Assembly: GCA_030141605.1 (NCBI GenBank)
Contig: JAQGDQ010000075.1
Coordinates: forward strand, 561,501-625,500
Source: Tubiluchus corallicola
Lineage: Eukaryota > Priapulida > Priapulimorpha > Priapulimorphida > Tubiluchidae
Length of the DNA: 64,000 nt
Reading direction: 5' to 3'
The position numbers and the translations under genes were made by a program. Positions 1-14,100 of the stretch are shown here, one piece after another; positions within the stretch are counted from its first letter, which is position 1, and each line of letters begins with the position of its first letter. The notes below the pieces were generated by a model. It was given only the letters and a program-made list of their open reading frames with translations. It made no database searches and was not told where the DNA came from.

Positions 1-44
1 TTAACTCTTAAGCAATTAAACACAAGAAATTAGTTCGTGAAGCG

Positions 45-129
45 GATTAGGATCAAGGTTAGGATCAGGATTAAGATTAGGGTTAGGAATGGGTTAGGGT
101 TAGGGTTAGGACTAGGTTAGGGTTAGGGT
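45..129 (+). repeat. Degenerate interstitial telomere-like repeat (TTAGGG/TTAGGA)
   Basis: About 85 bp made of TTAGGG and one- or two-base variants (TTAGGA, TTAAGA, GATTAGG), with perfect GGGTTA runs near 90-110. TTAGGG is the usual metazoan telomere repeat. It is flanked on both sides by ordinary AT-rich sequence, so within this window it is internal, although the window begins only 44 bp before it. Confidence 0.8.
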
Positions 130-783
130 ATTTAAATTATATGGGGAATTGTAAACTCCTTTCGAAATAAGGATGCCAAAGACACAATAAACGTATTCTG
201 AACGTTTCGGCAGTTATAGGACTAAAATGTACAAACAGAAAGCGTTCAAAATAAATTTCATGGCTATGTTTGTAGTGTCGCTCTTGTCATTATTCGCTTA
301 ATTTTTCAATTGTAAACTCCTGGGCACTATTGCATTTTTCTATCGACAATCAGTCATTGGCCTGATCGTGGACCTATTCTTTTGTAACTAGTCAACAAAC
401 AATTTCGAGGTTTTTTGTGACTAGTCAACAAGGTTTTGTCTTTACTTTGGTCGTCCTTCTGAATGGTGCTTTTATTCCATATTCGACAGGCGCGCTGGAT
501 AATTACATTACTTATATATTAGAAAGTTTTCACTTTCTAAGTTTGAGAACTTGAACCATTGAGCTTGACGAGCGCAGTTTGAATGGTTGACACAAAAAAT
601 TATGCATATTGAAGATAACAACGTATCAAATGTTTGAAGAATATTTGGAGATTTTTCAAACCTGACGTCTTGCAGACGATGCAACGAAATGCAATAAAAC
701 TAATGTCAAATTTTAATACGAAAAGTAGTAGAAACTAAGTTTACTTGTTAGAGAATGTACACCGTAATCTTTAAAGCACCTAC
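130..783. other. Intron or 3' side of the transferrin gene, no exon recognised
   Basis: AT-rich sequence downstream (on the minus strand) of the last visible transferrin exon. I looked for the next C-lobe exon, especially a CHT-x-x-x-R-x-x-GW block, and did not find it. The remaining exons should lie left of position 1. Confidence 0.5.
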
Positions 784-3700
784 CTGCCGGCTTGATAAGC
801 CCAGCCTGCTTCTAGGTTAGCATAATCAACACCACCGCTTCGGATTTGATCTAGACATTGTGCATAAGTAGTCTGCCGAACGCACTTCAACCTCGGCATA
901 ACTCTAGCAACATTTAATGCATCTCGCAGGTCTTCACACTGAATAAATTCTTCTTTCGAGTCAGACACGCAAAAACTAACCTCATTCGCGTCTTTACTGC
1001 CTTCACAATAGGATCTCTTCATAGTTTCAATAAAGTAACCTTTATCGTCTGAAATTGGTTTTATTGACATGATATGACCATATAACAAACCTATTAGTAA
1101 TCTTATTAATGACCAGATCATCAGTATGGTTACAGCAGATAGGAAAATTAGGAGTAAAACTTTATCTATACGTTAAATATTGAAGCAGTACTTAATGATC
1201 AATGTGATTTATGAACACACAAAAAGTGTTTTTGAATATTTTTTCTATACTTGCAGGTTGTAATTGTCCCATGTGATACGTCAACTTTAAATGACAACTA
1301 TACAACATGCAAGTAGAAATGAAACTTTCACAAAGACAATGTTCAAGAACATATTTTAGTACATGTTCAACAAATATAAATTTAACTAAAATGTAATTAA
1401 TACAGTCGTTGTAAGCATGCATGCTCTTGACTGTTTACTGCCAGTTGTAAACTTAAAACTTTTGTTTAATTCAATATCCGTTACTACAAATTTACAATAA
1501 TCTGGCCAATGCCTAAAATTTGTTGGCATAAAATACTGCGATTTTTGTTCAGACACCAAATTCTAAGGCCATACTGCCCAGACTAAGTTTGATGCATGTC
1601 CTGAAAAGATCTAATTAATACTGTTATTAATTAAAGCCCTTAGCTTAGTTATTCAAACTTACCTCCCAAGTAATCCGCAATTTCTGTGTAAAATTGATCT
1701 GACTGATCCTGTTTCACTAATTCCAGCTTGTCTGGGTATGTTGAAGGATTGTCTGGATCGCTAGATACCAGTATCGTTTTCATGTAATTTGGATTGTTGA
1801 ACTAAAGTGATAAATTAAACCAACAATAAGAGGTCGAGCAGAAAACCATAATCGTTTTCTTTATATATTTCTATAAGAGATAACGTGTGTTCCAATCATA
1901 GTGCTTGGCATGTCCAACACTATACTGAAGACTGTTGAGACAATGCAGTTATTACAATTTTAGTTCATTCCTATCATCTGCCCACTTCCAACCATTGATT
2001 TCTCTTGGAGGTGCTGAGACAATAACTTTCTTAAGATTCTTTTTCACAGTGACTTAGTAATTTAGCATCTTGAAGTGCAAATGCACGCACAAAGCATTAT
2101 TATTAAGTAGGTAGTTGAAAACATACACACATGACAGAATAAGATTATTTTTGTCTAATAATACGATTTCAAACAATCGTTACTATCTAAGAAAATGAGG
2201 CGTCACATATGGTCACCGCTGCTAAAACGGTGGGTATACTTAATGCTGAATATGTTAATAAAGAGGCATTTTGGTCGTGATTTAGTGATGAATTACCAAA
2301 AAGAAGTGTTGTAAGTTTAGACTGAGTATTAAGACTATTTATATCTAATGGAAATACATCTTCTTGATATAATTGCAACAATCTTCTTTCAAGATACACT
2401 CTACTTATGCTATACAAAAGGCAATCAAGCATGGAGCAACAATGTTGCCGTATCATCCATGCTTCCGTGACTGTTAAGATCGCCTTTCAGTTGCGAAAAG
2501 CCTACTCTTAATCTTATACTACAGCATTTGGATAAAAGCCATAGACATAGAATATTGGAAGGCACAAAAAGTTTAGATGCCGTTTACATTTTTTTGCAAA
2601 AACTGTTGATACATGGGGCTGCTGTAATGCTATCGGGTAAATTGTTCCATTCAGTCACAGATATAGGGAAGAAAGACTATTTAAAATAGTTACAAAGAGT
2701 TTGATATAATGAAAAGTCATCTTGACTACGTACTGAATTATTAGATCTATCCCAGTTGACAGGTGGTAATAATTCAAACAAGTATGATCAAGATCAGCAG
2801 TTTGCAATTTGATAAAACATTTTAGTTCTACGAAACATGCGTCTTTTATACAAATAATCAAATGCAGTGTTAAACAACAAGTTTTAGGTACTACTACCTT
2901 TCATTGCCTTATAGCAAATAATAGTAGCTCTTTTTTGAGTTTTTTCCAATAAATTTGCATTATATTACACCAGACAGCGTACTCCAAAACTAGTCTCACT
3001 ATAAATCAATATAGATGTTCTAATGTACATCTTGGTAAAGTATAGGATATTTTATGAAGCAAGTCAATGCAAGAATTAGGTATTTTCCACAATATGATTT
3101 ACATGAGCATGCCATTTGAGATTAGATTGAAAGTAAACACCCAAGTATTTTTGACATGTTACTGTGGATAATTCAGTATTGTTTGGGTGTGCGTGTCGTC
3201 TCAAAACGAAAATTCGACATCCAACATTGACTTCATATTTATCTTCGTTTAATCTGTGAAATTAAGTTACAAACAAAATTTCAGGGCTTTTGCAAATTAA
3301 TAATGACACTGTCACTCCTACGAAATTTGCCCAATATATAACAAAACAGTCACAATTCTTTATATAGACTCTAAAATGACTTTAAACAGACTAATTTGTT
3401 TACTAACAAATCATTATACATACATCTTTGTCATCATCTTTGCCAATTTTCTACAACAGAATTATGGCACAAAAATAATGCTTGTCGTCTACAACAAGAA
3501 AACCTGTGCTTCGAGGTCGGACCGCCTTGACTCTATCTATCTAGGTCAACAGGTCCAAGCTAACAGGTAAACTGGTTTCACAGGTAAAATCAGGGACGCA
3601 AAGAACATCAGGTATAAATAAGGTGGTTCCAGTTTACGGCTGAATAACACGACTTCAGTTTTATTAGGGTTAAAGGTCATATTCCAAGTTTTTGCCCATT

Positions 3701-6700
3701 GCAGTATTTTTTGTCGGTCAGAATTAATTTCTCTAGCCCTTGCATTTTCTAGCAACTTCCATTAATGAAGTGTCATCAGCAAAAAGTTTTAAATCACAAT
3801 CAGTATTTCTGACTATAGTCATCTATAAACACTAAGAATGGGATTGGACCTAAAATATAGATCCCAGGGACCCCACATTAATACTTTTTAGACTTGAAAA
3901 TCTACCATTAATAACCACTCGTATGTTATTTGTATTCGACAGCTGATTTAGAATGGAGATAGTACAAAATAGACTAATTGCTGAATTGTTACTTTTCTAT
4001 ACAAAGTTTGCGACCGCTTGGCTCTAGGTTAATATAAGGTTTAATTTCAACAATGCAATGCGTCATGCTAACATGTGAATTTTTCGGACGCAACAAGACA
4101 CGGCGTAAATCTTTTCTAAATTCATCATTTACAATATTAAAGCATTTGTCAGATAAGTTAAAGCCAAGCAACCGTAAAATGAGCAGCAAAATGGTTGAAT
4201 TAATTTCAATAAACCACGCCTATCAATTATCTTAAAAAGCAAAGCATAAAATTAAGACTAGCTATGAAATGATTAGGACATCATAATGCATCATGAATTG
4301 GGTTTAAAGATAGTTTGTGAGTCGTGACCTAAACGACACACTTCATTATACCACTTGAGCGCTTTTCCGTTAATTACAAATTTGGGCGTCTGTTCAGTCT
4401 CACTGCAAAAGGCTAGAATTCGTTAATAACAGGGGAATTTATGGATTGTCCAACCACGAATTTAAGTACTCATAGAGGTTGAAGTTCTTAATAACAAGAA
4501 CAACAGCATCAGTTTGATGTGTGCAATGAAAAACGCCTATTTTTTAAAATAGATATATATTTGTTATGTTTTGGGTTATTTTTCAAACGTGGTATTCATG
4601 TCAAGAACTAGCTAATACTAATGCGTTGTACACCTACCTTCTCATAATCATAAAGTTCTTTAATACCAGATCCCATTTTGTTCTTGTCTTGGTTTGACAC
4701 ACCCTTCCTTGTCATAAGAAAGTAAGTTGGGCGATAACCCCAGTTACATTCATTCCAATCGCCTACCTAAAAGGTGCACAATAGCTAAATCACAATAGAA
4801 CTGGAGACTTGCAATTTCATTGCGCACTGTTAAACAGTGCCTATAATTACAGTATAACTAATTCACGTTAAATTTTCGCTTGGTATGTTAACTGCATAAT
4901 CCATGTGCTATCATTTGTAAGCGGTCTTGTAGGCTGACCACAAGGCCGAAGGATACACAGGACAACATGCGTGGTATAAAACCTGTATAATCACGAAGAA
5001 ACAGTCTATGAGGCTTTTACCCAACATTTTTGATTCACAGTTTAGCAACTGAACATTGTACTGGAAATTAGCAAATAAATAAAAATGTTTTAGACTACAT
5101 TTCACCAACAGCATCTGGCTGCAATTGTACAACTGCTAAGCTGCTCCGGTATTTTACTGTCACAATTAACTAATCAACTGTTAGCTGTTATACAATTCTT
5201 CAGACAAATCCTGCAATAGAAGTGTTGCATCACTATTATACTACAAAATTGTAATAACATGTAGTTATCTTGCATTTTAGCCAGCATCAGAAGTGTAGCA
5301 TTTTTTACAATTTTGGATTCCCTCAGCATTGAGTCTTGCTGATTTGCTGTTTTGTTTACCAAGTTTTTTTTCTGTTAAGGTATCTTAACAAGACCAGCTG
5401 AAGCAAGTCAGAGAGGAAATACCTGAGATTTTACTTAGAATAATGAATCGACCATTATCCAAAGGTGTTTTCTTTGATGATCTTAAAATAGCACAAACAA
5501 GTTATTTATACAAAATAGGTTATAACTAAGCATTAAATAACTACCACTCAATTTTGCTAATATCTTCTTATTCTAAAATATTTGAACAGATTATCTACAA
5601 GCAATTGTACATTTCAGTATGATTATTTTTCGGAAAACAAAATTGTTCCTCCAAGCGAGTATGGTATTCACCGTGGTCACTTCCGCGAACTTACTGCATC
5701 TGAACTGCCTTGATTGCATGATAAACGAGTTCGATCACATAATGAGAAATCTATTGCAGTGTTTATGGACCTCAGTAATGCCTTTCACACTTCTGCATAA
5801 TCTTAAATATTACGACCTGTCTAACAATTCACTGTCACTTCTATCTCGTTATTAGAAAACAAAACGTATTTTTCAAACGGTAAAAATCCAAATTGAGCAT
5901 GCTTTCTACACAGGAGTGCTCCGTGGTTCAATTCTTGGACCTCTTTTGTGTCTAATTTTCGTCAATGACATAACTTATTAGGAAACCCTTTCGCTCTATA
6001 ATGTACGCAGCTGATACCATTTGCACTGGAAACGTATCACACTTTAGTTCACACTCTACCATAGTATCACATCGTGTTAATATTGAGATCGAACAAATTA
6101 GCAGTTAACTCAAGTACTTTTAAACTCTTAAAATTAGTTAATTTATTTACATACAAAAATTGAGGCTGTAAGGCAGAATTCCCTACAACTTCTTTACTTA
6201 AGCTACCCATAAGGAGAGGAACTGATTTTCCTGGACACTTTATAAAATTCAGAGGACACATACAACCGCCAAATTTAAATTTAATATTCTATTCAACGCC
6301 ACGTGACGTGATGGGCCTTCACACCCACATACAAGGCCTCCAACAACTGCCGTAAATTACATTTTTAAGTACATATTCTTCAGTTCTTCCAATCACCAGT
6401 TATTGCTGTGTATATGAACTTTGCCGCTAAACTACATTATCGTAAAGCTTAAAGTCGCCTAATTTATTAAAAAACAATTACCATTTCGACAAATACTCTC
6501 ATCTTGACAGACTAAATATCTTCACCCATTCCTCCCCTTTTCCGCCCTCATCATCTACCATATCCGTCGATCAAACATCCCATTAATGTATTTGTACGGC
6601 CCGCACTTCTTGCGGCGTTTAGCTTGTGTGGGTTTCTCACACATACGTACTAATATTATCATATAAATTTGTTTGTTATGCATCACGATTATACATGAAA

Positions 6701-8120
6701 AAATAAAAATGAATAATACAAAAAATGCTTACTGGTTTGGATGTCGAACCATCATAAAGCTGATCAGGACATATAAGTTGGTAATTTGATTTTTGATCGC
6801 CGCCTGATATATCATCTAATAGGTCTATGGAAGTGTGCCTAGTGAAAGCAACATCATTTGCGTTTCTCAGGCAAGTCACAACGCCATCATAGCCAGCATG
6901 GTTGTCATTCTCGTTGCAGTTTTGCGCAGATGCACACAGCGAACACAGGTTGGTGTAATTTCTTTCTGTTAAATATAATTAAGAGATTTCTTTAAATATA
7001 TGTACATCAGTTCTAGTCTTGAGCAACTAAAATAGCGGTTGGTCTACTGTGCCACTGCAAGCAGTGCCGATGAAGTGTTTGACACATACTTACTTTTATC
7101 CAAATCCTCAGTCCAAGTGCCAGGTGCGCATGATTGGGAGAAATAATCATCTGCATTTTTCAAATCATCATTACATTTCGCTACATTCATATTTCCCTTC
7201 TTCATCTATAATAAAACATCAAATATGGACATACGATTGCAGAACAGCTAAAGCTAAAGGCTCACTCATATGTATCTGAGTAGATAATATAGACAACAGC
7301 AGCAGCAGCGGCACTGAATGGGATCTTCAAGCTAGTAAATGTCTATGTATGCCTAGCATTTTGCCTTCATTTGCTGGATATGCGATTAATTGACTTCATA
7401 TAATAATGCAATAATGTAAACAGGCAACAATTACATGTGTTACCGGGCTTTACGTATCATCTTTTATTTCACGACCACGTGCAACACTAATCAGAAAAAA
7501 TATGTAGTGTGTTTGTACTTTTGAACACAAATATATAGTCATTAAAGTTTTTATTTTGACTCTAATGTATAATATAGTTATGGAGTTGTAACTTTCGGTT
7601 CGTCATTGCATTTCATACCTTTTTTGCAACTGGTAGGCCACAAGCTATAGAACAAGCCTACATGTAGCCAATTACTTTGAAGGATATTAACAGCTAGTCC
7701 TATTATTTTCCTTATTTTTTAAAACACCCACGCTGATCGACTTTTTTTATTTATTACACTCGCTAATACAATTTTGAACCCCTCGAAGTATGGTGCCAAA
7801 GTACTCAGACCTACACGCCTCATTGTTGTTGTTGTTGTAAACACAATCAAAAATTTCTTTACGTCCCATCTTGTTGAACGTACTATACGGATGGGTTATA
7901 ATAAAAGTTTACCACTACACTCTAAAATGCTCATAAGTTAGGTTTGACAATGTATGGAATTTAAATTCTCAAACACGGCCAACAAGCGAACGAACTATTT
8001 TATCGCACAAATTTGCAAGCACACTAAAACATGACTTGTTTCACACATTCCTTAAAATGCCTATGAAAAAAATGTATCCAAAATATAATAACTACACACA
8101 TTGGCTAAATATACCTTTGC

Positions 8121-8170
<50 letters not shown>

Positions 8171-11100
8171 CTATATAAATTATATATAAATGATAATGCC
8201 TAGGAAGTGTAGAAGAACTTATTTTAGACACTTTTTACCTGGTTTGTTTTGATACTATATAAAATGCCTAGGCATTCGGTGACTGTTTACTCTTTGCCCG
8301 TAACATACAGGCCGTATTTACCAATAGGCTAAGTAGGCCATTGGCCCTTGACCAATGGGGTATTTGGGGCCACTGAAACTAATTTGTCGCGCAGTGTGCT
8401 AGCGTTTAAGCTTGCTACAAGTGTACGTCGGGTATTTCATTATATAATACCCCTATATATAAATGCCCATGAAAATCCCTGTAATATAACTATAGGGTCC
8501 GAAGTAAGGGCCCCGGTACAATAAATGTAAGGCCACAGTGGTCTTCAACTGTGGGCAATGGAATAGTACATAGGTGGACCATGGATATAGGCCCTACTGA
8601 AAAATGAAAAAAATAAGATAAAATAAGATAACGAAAAATACATGTGGTGATTCTCTGAAATTATGCTGTTGGTAAGTCCGTCAATGTACTAAAAATCAGA
8701 TCTAATATACGTAATCTGTGGAGCACAACATTGTGACAAAAAGAGATTACCGGACATTTTGCTGTACTTCATGAGCAATCAAAATTGACTATGTTTCAAG
8801 TTATTTCCATTTATTATTCATTATAAAAATATCAATTATTTCCATAGTATGATGCAAAACTAATTTAAATAAAAGTAATGATGTTTTACAATTTACATTG
8901 TGTCAAAATTCATATTTCTTGCATTATAATATTATGATATTATGTAGTATTTTTTAATATTTGGCCATTGCAAAGAAATTACAGTAAAATGTTTTATACA
9001 TATTGAATACTGAATTGAACTGAAGCATGTCAACATTTCTATAAATTTGGGGGCCCACTTATGAGTTTGACCTAAGGCCCAGAAGTAGGTAAATCCAGCC
9101 CTGGTAACACATACAAACGTACATACCATAAGGGAGTTTTGTATCTTGGCTTAGTGAAGATTAAGTATAAAAAGACTGAATAAATTCAGATTCAAAACCG
9201 AGAGCATGACTGTGGAAAGCAAGCAAAGCAAATTTATTATTTAACTATGCCTGGTCCAATGTGATTTACTCAGCAGTTTGACTAAGTGTGACTAAGCAGT
9301 TTGCCCTAATATTCACATTTTGGCTTCTATCTGGGACCCTTAGATGATTCCAGCTTTTTTGACCAACCTGATTTTTATCCTAAGTGTCTGCACTGCAACT
9401 TTTTTGTCTCTGGGTGCTACAGTTTAAGAGTTGTTAAAAGGTGAATGTTATGACTCGATGCTTAGAGCAGTGAAGTGACGAATGAAAGTACACAATGAAG
9501 TCAGCGTAATGGGTTGTCTTAGAATCTGCTGCTCGCACATTAAAAACTACATATTGATACCATTAATTTTCAACTTACTAATGTTACTAAAGGCAGATGC
9601 CAGCCGTCGTATTTATCATGTCCAGTATGACAGGTTTTTTTATCTCTCAGGTCGTCAATGCTGTTTATGTTAGACGTCTTCCTAGCAATTACCACAACAT
9701 AGTACATACGTGCTTCTGCAAAACAAGCATGCAGGCATATGCGTCATTTACACAGTAACAATAATGATTGAGTAGTGCTGATAGATATCTAATTTAGGTC
9801 TGATGGGAAAAGTTTTTGCATTTTTGTTAAAATAGCCTGAGTCTGTTAGATGCACATTGTCTTAAGTCTGATAAACACACGACACAATGGTGATCTTTAG
9901 GAAAATCTAGAACTTTTTTGAAGTATAAAACCTGTATTTTTTTCTTTTCTTATTTTTTTGTAAATTTGTTTTTGCAAAGCTTACAAAAAGAAAACTGGGC
10001 AAAAATCATATGGCTAAATAACGTGTCGAATAAGTCGACGGTGTTGTTGTACCTGTCCCGAATACTTCTCTAGTCACTGGCTCCATTTCGTGCATTTCCG
10101 CTGCAATGTAAGCTTCTTCTGGTGAAACAAGCATAATATCTGCTTTGTCCTCCTCAATAGCTCTCATGCAATCATATTGATGTTGTCTCAGTACACAATC
10201 AATATCCAGCAGAATACCGTGCTTTTCTGTATCATCTTCCATTTCTAGACAGTAGTCTAAATACTGTTGGCTTGTAACACACCATCTCGCTGAAACATAA
10301 TAACAAACAAAATGATAATAATGATAATGATAATGATAATCATATTCATAATATAATATAATAATGATGATTATATGATGAAAGTATGCTTCTGAGCCTT
10401 CTTAGTAAATACCATCTTTATGTATGATTATGTCTATATATCTATTACACAATTCAGAAAATTTGCTTATAGTTATTTTTGGTACGGGAAATGTGGTACC
10501 GGTACGTACAGTACGAGCGAAGTTTTGTCAAATATATTTCGTACAAGTAAATGTGGTACAAGGTAAAAATTGTATTGAAAAGGGTATGACACTAGGCAAG
10601 GCTGGATAACCATATAGGCTAGTATAGGCTGCAGCCTAGGATCTCTCAAGCTTGGGGGCCCATTCTTTGCATTGCTGAGTAATTCATATAACTTAAAATA
10701 AAATTTCAACTTTAAAAAAGGAAGCCAGGAAGTCTGAAAATCTAATTTTAAAGTGGCTCCTCATTTGAGATTAACAACACCTTTATTTGAGATAGGAGCC
10801 CCTATTTGAAGCCCTTCATTTGAAATATAAGCCCCCAGCTATGCAAATGTTGCTGAAATATTTCACAAGTAAAAAATATTTGAAACGAGTGCCAGCAATT
10901 TAAAGAGTAACTCCGTCTGACGGGCGGCATAATTTTATTAGTCTAGGGTCCCAAAAAGGCATAACCTGGCCCTTATGCTAGAAAGGTATAGTACCGGAAA
11001 GTTTGACACTAGAAAGATTTGGTATAAAGAAAGTTTGGTACAATGAAAATATTTGTTTTTGTTCGTTTGTTTGTTTGTTTGTTTGTTTGTTTGTTTGTTT

Positions 11101-14100
11101 GTTTGTTTGCCATTTGTTTGTTATTTGTCATTGTTGCTGTTTGTCTATTTCTTGTTCGTTCCTTTGTTGTGATCACCATCATTATCATCATTATCCCAAC
11201 GATAATTGCTGTCATCGTTGTCACTTTTGTCGTTTTGTTGCTGCTGTTGTTGTTGTTGTTGCTATTGTCATTGCCATTGTTGTTTTTTTTCTTAATGTTA
11301 TTGTTGCCGCTGTTATTGTCGAATTTATAGTCATTGTTTTCGTTGACGTTGCCGTTGCTGTTGTCATTGTCATTGTCGTTGCCGTTGTTGTTCTTGTATA
11401 TTTGTTTCTTGCTTGATGTTTTTGTTGTCCTCATCAACATCATCATTGTTGACGTCATTGTTATATTTGTTAATTTATTGTTGTTGGTGCTGCACTATTA
11501 CTGTTATTGTTGTTTTGTTGCTATGTTGTCATAGTTTTTGTTGCTACTGCTGATGTTCTTGCTGATGTTGTTACAGTTGCTGCTGTTGTTCTTATTTGTT
11601 TGTTTGTTTTTTGCAAGCTGTGTTTGCTGTCATCGTCGTTATCATTGCTGTCGTCATTGTTATATTTGTTTTTTCGTCGCTGTAGTTGTTGCAGTTATTT
11701 GTGCAGATACAGAAATGCTCTCTTTTCAATTTAGTACGAGATTTTCCTGTACCAAACTTTTCTACTGCGAAATTTTTAAGGTACCATATTTTCTTAGTAC
11801 CAAAGTTTACTTGTACCCCACTTTCCTAGTTCTAAGCATAACTGGTACCATATTTTCCTTCTACCAAACATTCACTATAATAGATTTTCCTAGTACCAAA
11901 AGTTAATTGTAACTGAATCTGGGAAACGGGTTTTCGTGCTGTGCGGTCGTGTTTTTTTCACGTTGGGGCTCTTGCGGCTAGTACAGTATAACAAACGAGT
12001 TAAATATGGCTGGAAAAGGTTGTATGACGTGCAAAAGTACAAAAGTACAAAAATCAAGATTTAGAGAGAGAGTGGTGTAGTTCAATGTGAACGATGTTGT
12101 AATCAATCATGCAGTGGTGAAACAGCGGAAGATACTGCAGATCAGGAGGAAACATGTCCCAAGACTGTATACCAAGGTGTACAACGTCAAGAGACTACGA
12201 GCATTAGCAGCATGAGTCCTAGCGCTTTTCACAGCTTTATCATTTCCGAGCAGATGAAGCAGTACGGAAAGAACATGAAAAGAGATATAGAGGTGATAGT
12301 GGAGCAAATCCGGCAAGATATTTCTACCGTTTTGGAAAATTCCAAGAAAATAGAGGCAGAGAAGGAACAGTTAAAAGAGTCGATTGCTAATTTAACGCAG
12401 ACTGTGGAAATGCAGCAACAGTATCTGGTATCTGGATCGTTTAGAACAAAAGGAAGAGCAAAAAATCTCGTATTTTACGATATACCTGAAGAGAGGAACC
12501 TTTTAGGATGTGATAGAGATGAATTAAAAGTTGAGCAAATTCTGGAAGTGTATGTCGTGCAAAGTCATGATTATCAAGTCGAACTTAAACACCTAGGCAA
12601 AAAATCTGATAAACCTCGGCCCATCATGCTTACTTTCGATAAAGGAGAGATGTGCAAAATAGTTTTAGAGCGAAAAACTACCTTAACGAGAATGAAAGTG
12701 TGAGAAAAAATTTCATAGAGAAAGATGCTCATCCCCTAGTTTGTGAGGAGTGGTCTAGATTACATCGTGCTAAAAATAGAGAAAGAGAAGCCGAAAAATG
12801 TAAGCAGGAAAACAATTTTCAAGGACAGTAAGCTGTTTGTTGACTCAGTCGCTATTGACAAATTTCACCCACCCAGGTCTAAGACTTTCCCGCCCAAGAA
12901 AACTAATTTCTCTGATAACCTCTTAACTGTATGTTTTTGGAATATAAGTGGAGTTAAAAATAAATTAGAAAACTATTGCCGAAGTGAGTTTGCCTGGTCA
13001 TATGCATTATCGAAGCCCATCACGTTATGCGAGGAGAGGTGGCGGGTACCTTTTGTGAAAAATAAACTTGCTTCCAGCTGTAAACAGGTAACTTACGACA
13101 ATGACGATCAATTTGGACAGTTTTTTCGGGTGTATGTATATTCCCCCGATGGATTCCCGGTTTTACGACGACTCATTTACAAGAGAAAATATGCTGTACT
13201 TTCTCTAATAAACGTGTTGTTCTCGGTGAGGACTTTAATGTTCGTAGGCGATTACACTTCCTTGACAACGTTACACATTAGAAATGCCCGAGTGACGATA
13301 CTGCTTCTAATAGGTAGAATTCTCGCAGACGTTTTGAACACTCAGCATGATTATATAAATGCACATGATTGTTTACCTCAAGTGTTGTATTCACCTTATA
13401 TTCCAGTGATTGATGACTGGCTAACGATGAGGGCATATGTAGATGTCAGTCAGAGGAAGGCTAACAAAGCTGCAGGTTGTGATGGAAATTCTCGAGGAAT
13501 AATCAAATATTTCCCTGTATTTTAGTCATTCTTCATCCTTAGTTTGTTTAATATAATTCTTGCTTCTGCTTTGTGTCCTATGCAATTGTGTATATCTAGT
13601 CTGTATAGAAGGGCCAGCGTTAAAAAGTCTATTTAAGAAGGGCCAGCGTTAAAAATTACAAAGGCATTGTAATTATGAATTCACTGAGTAAACTGTTTGA
13701 AAGTATCACGACTAAATAGATTTAAATTGTGGTATAAACCATGCCCAGAGCAAGCTGGGGCCCAGGCAAAGAAGGACTGTGTTGAACGGATATTGGGCCT
13801 ACGTCTGTTAATAGCATACGCTATGGTAAGCAAAGTAAAACTCTGGATTGTGTTTGTGGATTTTAAGTAACCGTAATATTAATCTTTTATTTGTATAAAA
13901 AAATTTATACAGCAATGACCGCATTCCTAGGGATAGGCTGATGGAAGAGTTTTAAAACGCTGGATGTGATCAGCGTTCCTTAAACACGTTATAGGCGATT
14001 TATCAGTGCACCGAATGATTTTTAAATCAGCGGCAATTGAAGCTTCAGCGGGTGAAAATCAAGCTGCATTCTTTTCGACTTTTATGTAGATGGCACGATA

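Larger units (their letters stand above)
10473..11907. mobile_element. Fold-back-like structure: inverted arrays of a 16-bp repeat around a TTG-rich core
   Basis: The right arm (about 11738-11907) is a tandem array with a near-constant 16-bp period and consensus GTACCAAATTTTCCTA; about ten successive units can be phased. The left arm (about 10473-10596 and 10976-11045) has the reverse-complement unit (TAGGAAAATTTGGTAC). The arms face each other across a simple-sequence core (TTTG and TTG/TTC/ATT runs). Long inverted repeats made of short subrepeats are the hallmark of Foldback-type elements, but I know no catalogued family with this unit. A further array of the right-arm type occurs at 15421-15530, just beyond a LINE. 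No transposase ORF is evident. Confidence 0.6.

Noticed and set aside
45-129. True chromosome end
   Set aside because: The repeats are degenerate and unique sequence precedes them; a real telomere would be a longer, purer array at the sequence end.
11003-11906. Several overlapping open frames on both strands (poly-Val/Leu/Phe, poly-Asn/Thr/Lys)
   Set aside because: They are produced by TTTG and TTG-type simple repeats with no stop codons in some frames; no domain and no splice support.
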